NCBI RefSeq assembly: GCF_022829725.1
Contig: NZ_JAKSYG010000041.1
Span: 1 to 45,966 of the forward strand
Origin: Methylobacterium sp. E-005
Lineage (GTDB): Bacteria > Pseudomonadota > Alphaproteobacteria > Rhizobiales > Beijerinckiaceae
Reading direction: 5' to 3'
DNA length: 45,966 nt
The notes under the pieces: generated by a model
Database searches by the model: none
What the model saw: only the letters and a program-made list of their open reading frames with translations
What the model was told of the DNA's origin: nothing
Position numbers and translations under genes: made by a program
Shown: positions 9,098-16,888 of the stretch, one piece after another
Layout of the letters: every line of letters begins with the position of its first letter
How positions within the stretch are numbered: the stretch's first letter is position 1

Positions 9098-10372
9098 TCA
9101 GCCCTGCCCGGCTTCGCGCGCCACGGCCCGATAGCCGATGTCACGCCGACAGAACCCTTCGGGCCAGTCGAGCCGCGCCACCGCGGCGTAGGCGCGATCC
9201 TTGGCATCCGTGACGCTGTCGCCCAGCGCCGTGATTGCCAGGACCCGGCCGCCATCGGCGAGCAGCTGCCCGCCCTCGGACCGGGTGCCGGCCTGGAACA
9301 CGAACACACCGTCGCCCTCGGCCGCCTCGACGCCCCGGATCACCGAGCCGCGCACTACGGCCCCGGGATAGCCGGCCGCCGCCATCACCACGGTGAGGGC
9401 GGCGCGATGAGCGTCGAATTCGAGGGTCACGCCGGAGAGGTCACCGTCGCAGGCCGAGAGCAGGGCCGGGACGAGGTCGGACGAGAGCCGCGGCATCAGC
9501 ACCTGCGCCTCGGGATCGCCGAAGCGGGTGTTGTACTCGATGAGCTTCGGGCCGTCGGCGGTGAGCATCAGGCCGGCATACAGGATGCCGGTGAACGGGC
9601 AGCCGCGCGCCCGCATCCCGGCCAAGGTGGGGGCGATGATCTCCGCCATGACCCGGGCCTCGATCTCCGGGGTGACGACCCGGGCCGGGGAATAGGCGCC
9701 CATGCCGCCGGTGTTGGGGCCGCGGTCGCCGTCGAACACGCGCTTGTGGTCCTGCGCGGTGCCGAGCGAAATGGCGCGCGTCCCGTCGCACAGGGCGAAA
9801 AAACTCGCCTCCTCGCCGAACAGGCATTCCTCGACCACCACCTCGGCGCCGGGCTCGGCGAAAAGGGCGGTGAGCGCGTCCTCGGCCTGATCCACGGTCT
9901 CGGCGACCGTGACGCCCTTGCCGGCGGCGAGCCCGTCGGCCTTCACGACGATCGGGGCGCCCTGCTGCCGGACATAGGCCAGCGCCGGCTCCAATGCGGT
10001 GAAGCGCGCGAAGGCGGCGGTGGGAATGTTGCAGGCGGCGCAGAGGTCCTTGGTGAAGCCCTTCGAGCCCTCGAGCCGGGCGGCGTCGCGGGTCGGGCCG
10101 AAGGCGCGGATTCCGGCCGCCTTCAGGTCGTCGACCAGACCGGCGACCAGGGGCGCCTCGGGGCCGACCACCACGAGGCCGATCGATTCCGCCGCGCAGA
10201 AGGCCGCCACCGCGGCGTGGTCCGTGACCGTCAGGTCGGGCCGGTTGGTGCCGTGCCGGGCGGTGCCGGGATTGCCGGGCGCCGTGAACAGCCGGGTGCA
10301 GAGGGGGCTCTGGGCCAGTCGCCAGGCGAGGGCGTGCTCGCGGCCGCCCGAACCGATCAGCAGGATATTCAT
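9098..10372 (-). CDS. purD: Phosphoribosylamine--glycine ligase (GAR synthetase)
   Basis: 424 residues, the second step of de novo purine synthesis: ATP-dependent joining of glycine to phosphoribosylamine. It starts [17 protein letters not shown], then has ATP-grasp features [25 protein letters not shown] and the PurD signature RFGDPEAQ near residue ~290. Full-length and intact. It is convergent with ggt; the hairpin repeat between them probably terminates both. The small secreted-protein gene lies upstream on the same strand, separated by a hairpin. Confidence 0.97.
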   Translation of the reverse strand: MNILLIGSGGREHALAWRLAQSPLCTRLFTAPGNPGTARHGTNRPDLTVTDHAAVAAFCAAESIGLVVVGPEAPLVAGLVDDLKAAGIRAFGPTRDAARLEGSKGFTKDLCAACNIPTAAFARFTALEPALAYVRQQGAPIVVKADGLAAGKGVTVAETVDQAEDALTALFAEPGAEVVVEECLFGEEASFFALCDGTRAISLGTAQDHKRVFDGDRGPNTGGMGAYSPARVVTPEIEARVMAEIIAPTLAGMRARGCPFTGILYAGLMLTADGPKLIEYNTRFGDPEAQVLMPRLSSDLVPALLSACDGDLSGVTLEFDAHRAALTVVMAAAGYPGAVVRGSVIRGVEAAEGDGVFVFQAGTRSEGGQLLADGGRVLAITALGDSVTDAKDRAYAAVARLDWPEGFCRRDIGYRAVAREAGQG

Positions 10373-10414
10373 GCGTCCGCCACCATGAACCCAGGTTCTG
10401 GGCGAAACCTGCTG

Positions 10415-10446
10415 GCGGGGAAAGGTTTTTTTCGGGCTTTCCCCGC
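10415..10446 (-). terminator. Hairpin between secreted-protein gene and purD
   Basis: A 10-bp stem GCGGGGAAAG (10415-10424) / CTTTCCCCGC (10437-10446) with a 12-base loop lies 22 bp beyond the stop of the leftward gene at 10469-10819. It is a likely terminator of that gene. Confidence 0.6.
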
Positions 10447-10468
10447 TTCACGCAGCTATCCCGGCCGC

Positions 10469-10819
10469 TCAGCAGCCGGTGCACACGCTCGTGTTGATGC
10501 CGCCGCCGCGCCGGACGAAGCCGCGGGCGCCGCCGGGGTGACCAGCTTGGTGACCGACATGGCGCCCGAGTGCGTGCCCGCCGTAGAGGCCCCGATAGGG
10601 CAGGACCGGCCCGAAGGACTCGAACTGGACGTTGCGCTGGATCGACTGGTTCAGCGTGTTGTAATCCGTGACCCGCTGCTGGTTGAGGGTGCGGATCTGG
10701 CTCTGCAGGGCGAACGAGGCGTTGGCCGCGTCCGGATTGTTCTGCTGCACCTGCGCCCGGGCGGCGCCCGCCGGGAGGGCGAGCGCCAGGGCGAGGAGCG
10801 CGCGGGATGCGGCGCGCAT
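10469..10819 (-). CDS. Small secreted protein with C-terminal CxxC, unknown function
   Basis: 116 residues. A clear signal peptide (MRAASRALLALALALPAGAA, then RAQ) indicates export. The mature part starts Gln/Asn-rich (QVQQNNPDAANASFALQSQI) and moves to a Gly/His-rich stretch (GGHALGRHVGHQAGHPGG). It ends in SVCTGC, two cysteines in a CxxC at the very terminus. I do not recognise the family. The histidines and terminal cysteines could bind metal or form a disulfide. The gene is separated from purD by a hairpin, so it is probably transcribed alone. Confidence 0.7.
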   Translation of the reverse strand: MRAASRALLALALALPAGAARAQVQQNNPDAANASFALQSQIRTLNQQRVTDYNTLNQSIQRNVQFESFGPVLPYRGLYGGHALGRHVGHQAGHPGGARGFVRRGGGINTSVCTGC

Positions 10820-10891
10820 GGGGCTCTCCGTGACTGGAGCGAGACGTCTACACGGTCGACGTCTCGAAGACGCGCCAAGTTCCGGGCCGCG

Positions 10892-12118
10892 TCAACCGGG
10901 CACAACCGGTGATTTGGTCTGCGGCAGGGCCTCGACCTGCTTCGGATCGAGCCCGGTATGGGCCTCCACCAGGGGGTGCGGGGTCAGCGCCAGCCACTGG
11001 GTCAGCGAGATGTCGGCGTAGCGCGGGCTCTTGAACATCTCCAGGAAGGTCAACACCGTGTCGCCGGTGTTCTCGATGTAGTGGCCCATGGCGAAGGGCA
11101 CGTAGCCGACGTCACCGGCCTGATAGTCGAAGGTGCGCGCCTTCGACTCGGAGCCGAACACCGTCATCCGGCCCTTGCCCGAGAGGTAGTACTGCCACTC
11201 GTCGCCGTTGGGATGCCAGTGCAGCTCGCGCAGCCCCCCGGGCTCGACCTCGACCAGGGCCGCCGCGATGGTCACCGAGGCCGGGAACACCGTGGAATCG
11301 GTGATGCGCACGCTGCCGCCCTTGGTGCGGATCGGCTCCTGCGCCAGCATCCGGTGGCTGAATGTTTTTGGAATCTCACCGGCGCCGCCCATCTTGTCGG
11401 CCGCGAGCGGTCCCGGATTCGGGCCGGGGAAGATGTAAAGCTCCTTCTGGGGAACCTTGGCGAAGGCGCTCTCGGGCAAGCCGAAATTCTTGGCCAGGAT
11501 ATCGGTCGGCGTGTGCGCCAGCCAGTCGGTCAGCAGGAAGGTGGAATCCTCCGAGAAGGCGCCGTCGTCGAACACCAGCAGGAACTCGCAGCCATCGACC
11601 CCGTCGGCGGACAGCCCCTGGATCGAGTGCGGGATGCCGCCCGGAAAGTACCAGAGATCGCCTTCGCCGACATCGTCCGCGAAGGTGCGCCCGTCCTGAT
11701 CGACCGCGGTGATCCGGGCCTTGCCCTTGATCATGTAGGCCCACTCGGATTCCTTGTGCCAGTGCATCTCGCGCACCACGCCGGCCTTGAGCCGCATGTT
11801 GACCCCGGCCATGGCCTTCGAGACCGGCAGCTCGCGGATCGTGGTCTGGCGCGCCCAGCCGCCCTTTTCCAGCCGCATGTGGCTGTCGGCGAACGACCAT
11901 TTCAGGTTGGGCATCGTGCCATGGTCGGTGGCGGGCGGGGCCAGGGTGAAGGGCTCCTCGCCGGCCCGCGGCGGGTTGCGCGGCCCGAGGATGTCGGCGC
12001 CCTTGTCGCCGCGCTCGGGCACGGGGGCAGACGGGCCGGCGGATTGCGCCATCGCGGGGGACGCCATCATCGCGCCCCCGGCCGCCGCGATGATGGCGCG
12101 CCTGGAAATCTCGGTCAT
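10892..12118 (-). CDS. oxdC: Bicupin oxalate decarboxylase, Tat-exported
   Basis: 408 residues. An N-terminal twin-arginine signal ([15 protein letters not shown], cleavage near AMAQ) sends it to the periplasm folded. Two cupin domains each have a Mn site: H119, H121, E125, H164 in the first ([11 protein letters not shown]) and H300, H302, E307, H346 in the second ([13 protein letters not shown]). The lid loop reads SEDST (189-193), close to the SENST lid with its proton-donor Glu in Bacillus OxdC, which favours decarboxylase over oxidase. The expected reaction is oxalate to formate plus CO2. Formate could feed C1 metabolism in a methylotroph. It is divergent from the efflux adaptor gene. Confidence 0.9.
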   Translation of the reverse strand: MTEISRRAIIAAAGGAMMASPAMAQSAGPSAPVPERGDKGADILGPRNPPRAGEEPFTLAPPATDHGTMPNLKWSFADSHMRLEKGGWARQTTIRELPVSKAMAGVNMRLKAGVVREMHWHKESEWAYMIKGKARITAVDQDGRTFADDVGEGDLWYFPGGIPHSIQGLSADGVDGCEFLLVFDDGAFSEDSTFLLTDWLAHTPTDILAKNFGLPESAFAKVPQKELYIFPGPNPGPLAADKMGGAGEIPKTFSHRMLAQEPIRTKGGSVRITDSTVFPASVTIAAALVEVEPGGLRELHWHPNGDEWQYYLSGKGRMTVFGSESKARTFDYQAGDVGYVPFAMGHYIENTGDTVLTFLEMFKSPRYADISLTQWLALTPHPLVEAHTGLDPKQVEALPQTKSPVVPG

Positions 12119-12223
12119 TGTCGCTCGAATCCCGCTCTCTGGCTGGGTAACCGGGCGCGGGACGGGAGGATCCGGCCCGGATCGTGCAGTGCGGCATCTC
12201 GCCCGGACCCGGTCCGCGGATTA

Positions 12224-12236
12224 TGTATTGGATACA
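12224..12236. promoter_or_regulatory. Perfect palindrome TGTAT-TGG-ATACA, candidate operator
   Basis: The 13-base site lies in the 181-bp gap between divergent oxdC and the adaptor gene, in a locally AT-rich spot (TTATGTATTGGATACAGG). Its shape resembles operators of FCD-type GntR regulators. No such regulator is in the window. Confidence 0.45.
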
Positions 12237-12299
12237 GGACCGGGCGCGTCCCGGGCGGGCAGCGGGCCCGCGATGCGGCGCAGCGCGCCCGAGGGCAGG

Positions 12300-13571
12300 A
12301 TGGCGGACCGGGACAACTCAGCCGCAGACCACGCCGGCCGGCCCGCACGAAGCGGGCGCGTCTGGCTCGCCGTACTGGTGCTGGCCGGCGCGGGTCTCCT
12401 CGGATACCGCCTCTGGCCGGACGCGTCCCGGGCCGCCAGCCCGCCGCACGCCCCCGCGGCGAAGCCGCCCGCCGTGCGGGTGGCCAGGGCCATGCAGGCC
12501 TCCGGGCCCCTGAGCCTCACCCAGACCGGCACGACCCAGGCCTTCGACACGGCCAATCTCTACCCGCGGGCGACCGGCTACATCGTCGAGCGCAGCGTCG
12601 ATATCGGCTCGCAGGTGAAGCAGGGCGACCTGCTGTTCCGGATCAGCGCCCCCGACCTCGACCAGCAGCTCGTCCAGGCCCAGGCTCAGGTGGTCCAGCT
12701 CCAGGCGGCGCTGATCCAGGCCCGCGCGATGGTCGATCAGGCCGAAGCCAACCGCCATCTCGCGGACGCGAACAACCGGCGGACCTCGACGCTGGCCGGC
12801 ACCGGGGTCGAGACCCGGCAGAACGCCGATACGTCGCAGGCCGGGGTGCTGACGCAGACCGCCAATGTCGACGCCGCCAAGGCCGCCGTGAAGGTCGCCG
12901 AGGCCAACATCGCCGCCCAGGAGGCGCAGGTCAGCCGGCTCAAGGTCCTGACCAGCTTCGAGGAGATCCGCGCGCCCTTCGACGGGGTGGTAACGGCGCG
13001 CAACAACGATGTCGGCGACGCGGTCACGGCGGACACCAACACGGGGGCGCCGCTGCTGACGCTGAACCGGGACGACGTGCTGCGCATGGCGGTGAACGTG
13101 CCGCTCTACGCGGCCGACGGCGTCCGCGACGGGCTCGACGCGCGGATCGAGGTGGCGCAGATCCCCGGAAAGATCTTCCCCGGAAAAGTCTCGCGCTCGT
13201 CGACGACGCTGCTGTCCTCCGCGCGCACCCTGGTCACGCAGGTCGACATCCCCAATCCCGACGGCGCGCTCCGACCGGGCCTCTACATCACCCTCACGCT
13301 GGAGATCCCGCGGGTCGCGCCGGCCGTGAGCGTGCCGAGCGACGCCCTGATCTTCGACCAGCACGGGACCCGCGTGGCCACGGTCGAGACGGGGGCGGAC
13401 GGGAGAACCGTGGCGCGGCTGCGCCCGGTGACGATCTTCCGCCAGACCCGGACGGCGCTGGAATTGCGCTCGGGCCTGACCGGAGACGAGCGCGTGGTGG
13501 TGGGGCCGCCGGCCTCCCTGCGCGACGGCGACCGGGTCACGCCGCAGCCCGAGGGCAAGGCGGGGGCGTGA
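12300..13571 (+). CDS. Efflux RND periplasmic adaptor (HlyD/MFP family), orphan
   Basis: 423 residues. A single N-terminal membrane anchor (~20-37, VWLAVLVLAGAGLLGYRLW) precedes a periplasmic body. The body has the split lipoyl domain (ATGYIVERSVDIGSQVKQGD and FDGVVTARNNDVGD), a long alpha-helical hairpin rich in A/Q (~120-205), and beta-barrel/membrane-proximal domains (VSVPSDALIFDQHGTRVATV). These proteins bridge an inner-membrane pump to an outer-membrane channel. The ATG at 12300 follows a GAGGGCAGG leader; an ATG nine codons earlier (12273) is possible. No RND, ABC or TolC gene follows: the next element is a palindromic repeat and the next gene is convergent. Confidence 0.85.
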   Translation: MADRDNSAADHAGRPARSGRVWLAVLVLAGAGLLGYRLWPDASRAASPPHAPAAKPPAVRVARAMQASGPLSLTQTGTTQAFDTANLYPRATGYIVERSVDIGSQVKQGDLLFRISAPDLDQQLVQAQAQVVQLQAALIQARAMVDQAEANRHLADANNRRTSTLAGTGVETRQNADTSQAGVLTQTANVDAAKAAVKVAEANIAAQEAQVSRLKVLTSFEEIRAPFDGVVTARNNDVGDAVTADTNTGAPLLTLNRDDVLRMAVNVPLYAADGVRDGLDARIEVAQIPGKIFPGKVSRSSTTLLSSARTLVTQVDIPNPDGALRPGLYITLTLEIPRVAPAVSVPSDALIFDQHGTRVATVETGADGRTVARLRPVTIFRQTRTALELRSGLTGDERVVVGPPASLRDGDRVTPQPEGKAGA

Positions 13572-13581
13572 GCGGACGTTC

Positions 13582-13636
13582 CATCAGGGCTCTGCCCTGA
13601 TCACCCGCCAAAGGGCTGACGCCCTTTGGAAACCCG
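13582..13636. repeat. Modular palindromic repeat, copy 2
   Basis: Two hairpins, ATCAGGGC-TCT-GCCCTGAT and CAAAGGGC-TGAC-GCCCTTTGG, end in AAACCCG. The right end matches the other copies. It lies 11 bp after the adaptor stop codon. Confidence 0.75.
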
Positions 13637-13659
13637 TTTCGGGCACGCGACACGGCTCC

Positions 13660-13766
13660 CCTAAGCAGGTTTCGCGAAAGTGGCCACCGGTTTTGCGACG
13701 AAAACCTGCGACCTACCAAGGACCTAAGCAGACGAAGCGTTGGCCTGCCACCGCAAGTCTGCTTAG
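13660..13766. repeat. Rhizobiales-type palindrome plus terminator hairpin
   Basis: GCAGGTTTCGC...(GAAAGTGGCCACCGGTTTT)...AAACCTGC spans 13665-13709. Its core matches the intergenic palindrome with CCGGTxxCCxCTTxCG seen widely in Rhizobiales. It is followed by a perfect 10-bp stem CTAAGCAGAC (13724-13733) / GTCTGCTTAG (13757-13766). The second stem overlaps the stop codon of the leftward DapA-family gene and may terminate it. Confidence 0.75.
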
Positions 13767-14704
13767 CGCACGGGATCCAGCCGCGCCCGGCTGTCGGTGC
13801 GGGCGAGGCGGGCCAGCAGGTACTCGACCTCGGCCTTGGCCTGCGCGGTGAGCGCCTGCGAGGGCTTGCGCTGCGCGTCGGAGGCGAAGATCCCGCGGCG
13901 CTGGAACACGTATTTGCGCACCGCCAGACCCAGCGGACCCTGCTGCTGCTCGTAGCGGAGATAGGGCAGGTGGGCGTCGAACAGGTCGTGGGCGGCGTCC
14001 CGCTCGCCGGCCCGGCCGAGGCGGACCACGTCGACCAGCATCTCCGGGAAGGCGTAGCCGGTATTGGCCCCGTCGGCGCCGCGCTCGGTCTCGAAATCGA
14101 GGAACAGGCCGCCATTGCCGACCAAGATGCTGATGTGGCGCATCGAGCCGTCCGCCTCGAAGCCGCGCAGCGTCGAGATCTTCTCCAGGCCCGGCCAGTC
14201 CTCGTGCTTGAGCATCACGCAGGAGGGGTTCTCGGACACGATCCGGCGGATCACGCCGGGGGTCATCTGCACCGAGAAGGTGAGGGGATAATCCTGGAGC
14301 ACGAAGGGCACATCCGGGCCCACGGCCTCGGCGGCATTCCGAAAATAGCCAGCCACCTGATCGTCGGTGCGCAGGGTGTTGGGCGGGGCGATCATCACGC
14401 CGGCGGCGCCGAGTTCCATCACCTCGCGGGCGAGGGACCGCATGGCGGCGAAGCCCGGCGCCGTGACGCCGACGATCACCGGCAGCTGCGTGCGCCCGAG
14501 GACGCGCTTGGCCACCGCGATCCCCTCCGCATGGTCGAGCTTGCCGGCCTCGCCGAGCTGACCCAGGATCGTCAGGCCGTCGACGCCGGCTGCGCCGAAG
14601 AAATCCGTCATCCGGTCGAGGGAGGCCTCGTCGATCCGGCCATCCGGATGGAACGGCGTCGGGACGATCGGCACGACGCCGCGAATGTCGCTGGTGAGGG
14701 GCAT
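13763..14704 (-). CDS. Dihydrodipicolinate synthase/N-acetylneuraminate lyase family protein
   Basis: 313-residue TIM-barrel aldolase of the DapA/NAL superfamily. The Schiff-base lysine is K166 (PSCVMLKHED) and the partner tyrosine Y139 (FVLQDYP). The phosphate/carboxylate loop position reads ILGQLGEAGKL instead of the usual GTTGE, which argues against true DapA and for another 2-oxo-acid substrate. The start ATG at 14704 (MPLTSDIRGVVPIVPTPFHP) is typical; a long in-frame extension upstream is non-coding. It lies downstream of the Tat aldo/keto reductase and the lar genes on the same strand, but 323 bp separate it from them, so co-transcription is uncertain. Confidence 0.88.
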   Translation of the reverse strand: MPLTSDIRGVVPIVPTPFHPDGRIDEASLDRMTDFFGAAGVDGLTILGQLGEAGKLDHAEGIAVAKRVLGRTQLPVIVGVTAPGFAAMRSLAREVMELGAAGVMIAPPNTLRTDDQVAGYFRNAAEAVGPDVPFVLQDYPLTFSVQMTPGVIRRIVSENPSCVMLKHEDWPGLEKISTLRGFEADGSMRHISILVGNGGLFLDFETERGADGANTGYAFPEMLVDVVRLGRAGERDAAHDLFDAHLPYLRYEQQQGPLGLAVRKYVFQRRGIFASDAQRKPSQALTAQAKAEVEYLLARLARTDSRARLDPVR

Positions 14705-15027
14705 GCCGGTCTCTTCCTCCGTCGCAGGATGCTGCGGGCGGGGACCATAGGCCCGGATCGGCGGAAAATCTTTAGCCTGTCCTAACGAGAGCGGCGCCCG
14801 GGACGGGATCGCGAGGACCCGCGCCAAGCCCTTTGCGAGCCGGGCCATCGCGCAAGGCCGGGGGAGGCGACCGGCAGCCATCGGACGCCGGGCTTTGCCG
14901 GGTGCGCCTCTGGCGTGCCGCAACGTTCGGGACAAATCTCCCCGGGCCTCGCGGACTCCGCGGCGCCGGGAGGCCGAACGCGCCGGCCGCGCGCAGAGGC
15001 GGGCAGGCGCATCGTTCCAGGACCGTC
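14705..15027. other. 323-bp intergenic region, no gene recognised
   Basis: Between the aldo/keto reductase and the DapA-family gene. Nothing convincing is coded. The stretch just upstream of the DapA-family gene (GGAAAATCTTTAGCCTGTCC around 14762-14781) is the least GC-rich part and could hold its promoter. GC-rich frames here lack protein-like composition. Confidence 0.4.
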
Positions 15028-16152
15028 CTACTCCATCGTCGGCGCGAGCTTCTTCACGCTTGCCACGTCGTCGCCCAGCCACGCCGCGTTCTTGGCGGTG
15101 CCGTCGAAGGTCGCGCTCGTCTTGAACAGCTCGTACTTGCCCTCCAGCGCGTAGGGCTTGGCGCGCGACAGCAGCTCGGCCACCGTCGCCTTGTCCATCG
15201 GCTTGAAGGTCTTCACCGCCTCGAAGGCCTGATCGAGGTCGCGCTGGTTCTGGATGCCGGTGATCACCACCGAGACCGGCAGGTTCAGCGAGAAGTGCAG
15301 ATACTCGATCGGCTTGATCGGCGCATCCGCCTTCAGGATCACCCCGTCGCCGAAGGTCTTCATGGCGAGCGGCGCGATGCCGTTCTGCACGAGATACGGC
15401 AGCACAAGGTGGCTGAACGAGCGGAACTGCGCGTCCATCACGTTGATGGGCATCTGCACGGAATCGAAGTGGAAGCCGCGCTCGGCCGCCACCTCCAGCA
15501 TCTGCAGGTGGATGCGCGGGTCCTTGTGGCCGGTGAAGCCGATATAGCGCAGCTTGCCCTGCTTCTTCGCTTCGAGAAACCCCTCCATGGCGCCGCCCTC
15601 GGCGAAGACCCGGTCGGGATCGTCGTAGCGCAGGATCTCGTGATGCTGGACGAGGTCGATCCGGTCGGTGCGCAGGCGCAGGAGCGACTGGTCGATCTGC
15701 TTGATCGCCTCCGCCTTGGTCCGCCCGTCCATCTTGGACATCAGGAAGACCTTGTCGCGGTAGCCGTCCTGGGCCAGGGCCGCGCCCATGCGCAGCTCGG
15801 AGCGCCCGTCGTTGTAGTCCCAGCAATTGTCCATGAAGGTGATGCCGCGGTCGATCCCGGCATGGAACAGCCGCGTCGCCTCGTCGTCGGTCACGGCGCT
15901 CTTGCCGAGATGGAACCCGCCCATGCCGATCGCCGAGATTTTTTCGGAGGTTTTCCCGAACGACCGATAGAGCATCTCGCCCCGGCGCTCGCCGGGATCG
16001 GTGACGAAGGGCAGATCCGCCGGATCCTGCGGGCGGGTGTTGGGAAGGCCCGTGGCGCTCACGGCCGCACCTGCGCTGCCGGCGCCCGCGAGGCTTGCGC
16101 CCGAAAGGCCTGCGCCGAGCACGGCGCCCTGTAGGAAGCTGCGGCGTTCCAT
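15028..16152 (-). CDS. Aldo/keto reductase with Tat signal
   Basis: 374 residues. It begins MERRSFLQGAVLGAGLSGAS, a twin-arginine signal (cleavage near residue 30), so the enzyme is probably exported with its cofactor. The AKR core follows with catalytic tetrad D108 and Y113 (FMDNCWDYNDGRSE), K140 (LMSKMD) and H170 (DLVQHHEI). The NADPH site is near MKTFGDG. Substrate unknown. It is 55 bp downstream of larB on the same strand and plausibly in the same transcript, suggesting a link to hydroxy-acid/carbonyl chemistry. An exported AKR is less common than a cytosolic one. Confidence 0.88.
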   Translation of the reverse strand: MERRSFLQGAVLGAGLSGASLAGAGSAGAAVSATGLPNTRPQDPADLPFVTDPGERRGEMLYRSFGKTSEKISAIGMGGFHLGKSAVTDDEATRLFHAGIDRGITFMDNCWDYNDGRSELRMGAALAQDGYRDKVFLMSKMDGRTKAEAIKQIDQSLLRLRTDRIDLVQHHEILRYDDPDRVFAEGGAMEGFLEAKKQGKLRYIGFTGHKDPRIHLQMLEVAAERGFHFDSVQMPINVMDAQFRSFSHLVLPYLVQNGIAPLAMKTFGDGVILKADAPIKPIEYLHFSLNLPVSVVITGIQNQRDLDQAFEAVKTFKPMDKATVAELLSRAKPYALEGKYELFKTSATFDGTAKNAAWLGDDVASVKKLAPTME

Positions 16153-16207
16153 CGGCTGTCTCCGTTCGAGAATGGTCGGGTGAGGGAAAGTAACGGTTCG
16201 TACCGGG

Positions 16208-16888
16208 TCATCGTTCGCGCTCCTCGGCGAGGCGTCCTGCCGCGTGGAGCAGGCGCAGGGCGGCGCAGGCGGCGCCGTAGCCGTTGTCGATGTTGACCAC
16301 CGTGATGCCGGGGGCGCAGCTCGCCAGCACGGCCTCGAGCGCCGCCCGGCCCCCCGCCGCGACGCCGTAGCCCACGGAGGTCGGCACCGCGATCACCGCC
16401 CCGGCCACGAGGCCGCCGACGACGCTCGGCAAAGCCGCATCCATGCCGGCGGCGACGATCACCACCGGATGCGCCCGGATCTCCTCGATCCGCGATGTCA
16501 GCCGCCACAGGCCGGCGACGCCGACATCGGCGAAGAGCGAAGCCGCCCGGCCGGCATAGCCGAGCACCCGCAGGGCCTCGCGGGCGACGGGCACGTCCGA
16601 GGTGCCGGCCGCCACCACGGCGACCCGGGCCGGGCCGGTGATCCGCGGGGCGTCGCCGAACACCGCCGTGCGCGAGACCGGGCAATAGTCGAGTTGCGCC
16701 GCCGCGTTGAGCCGGTCGCGCTTCTCCGGATCGAGGCGGGTGAGGAGGAGCGGAGCGCCACGGGCACGCGCGGCCTCCAGGATCGCGTCGATCTGCTCCG
16801 GGCTCTTGCCGGCGCAGAAGATCGCCTCCTCCAGGCCGATCCGCTCGGACCGGGCGAAATCGAGGGTGAATTCTTCCGCGATGCTCAC
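16208..16888 (-). CDS. larB: Nickel-pincer cofactor biosynthesis protein LarB
   Basis: 226 residues. It catalyses the first step to the nickel-pincer nucleotide: carboxylation and hydrolysis of nicotinic acid adenine dinucleotide. The C-terminal half is PurE/AIR-carboxylase-like (VAVVAAGTSDVPVAREALRV; VIVAAGMDAALPSVVGGLVA; AVPTSVGYGVAAGGRAAL) with a NIDNGYGAACAALR ending. The start overlaps the stop of larE by 4 bp (ATGA arrangement at 16885-16888), so the genes are translationally coupled. Confidence 0.94.
   Translation of the reverse strand: MSIAEEFTLDFARSERIGLEEAIFCAGKSPEQIDAILEAARARGAPLLLTRLDPEKRDRLNAAAQLDYCPVSRTAVFGDAPRITGPARVAVVAAGTSDVPVAREALRVLGYAGRAASLFADVGVAGLWRLTSRIEEIRAHPVVIVAAGMDAALPSVVGGLVAGAVIAVPTSVGYGVAAGGRAALEAVLASCAPGITVVNIDNGYGAACAALRLLHAAGRLAEERER

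Noticed and set aside
13763..15826. A 687-codon reading for the DapA-family gene
   Set aside because: The extra N-terminal part is antisense-frame sequence of the aldo/keto reductase and intergenic DNA. The family starts at 14704.
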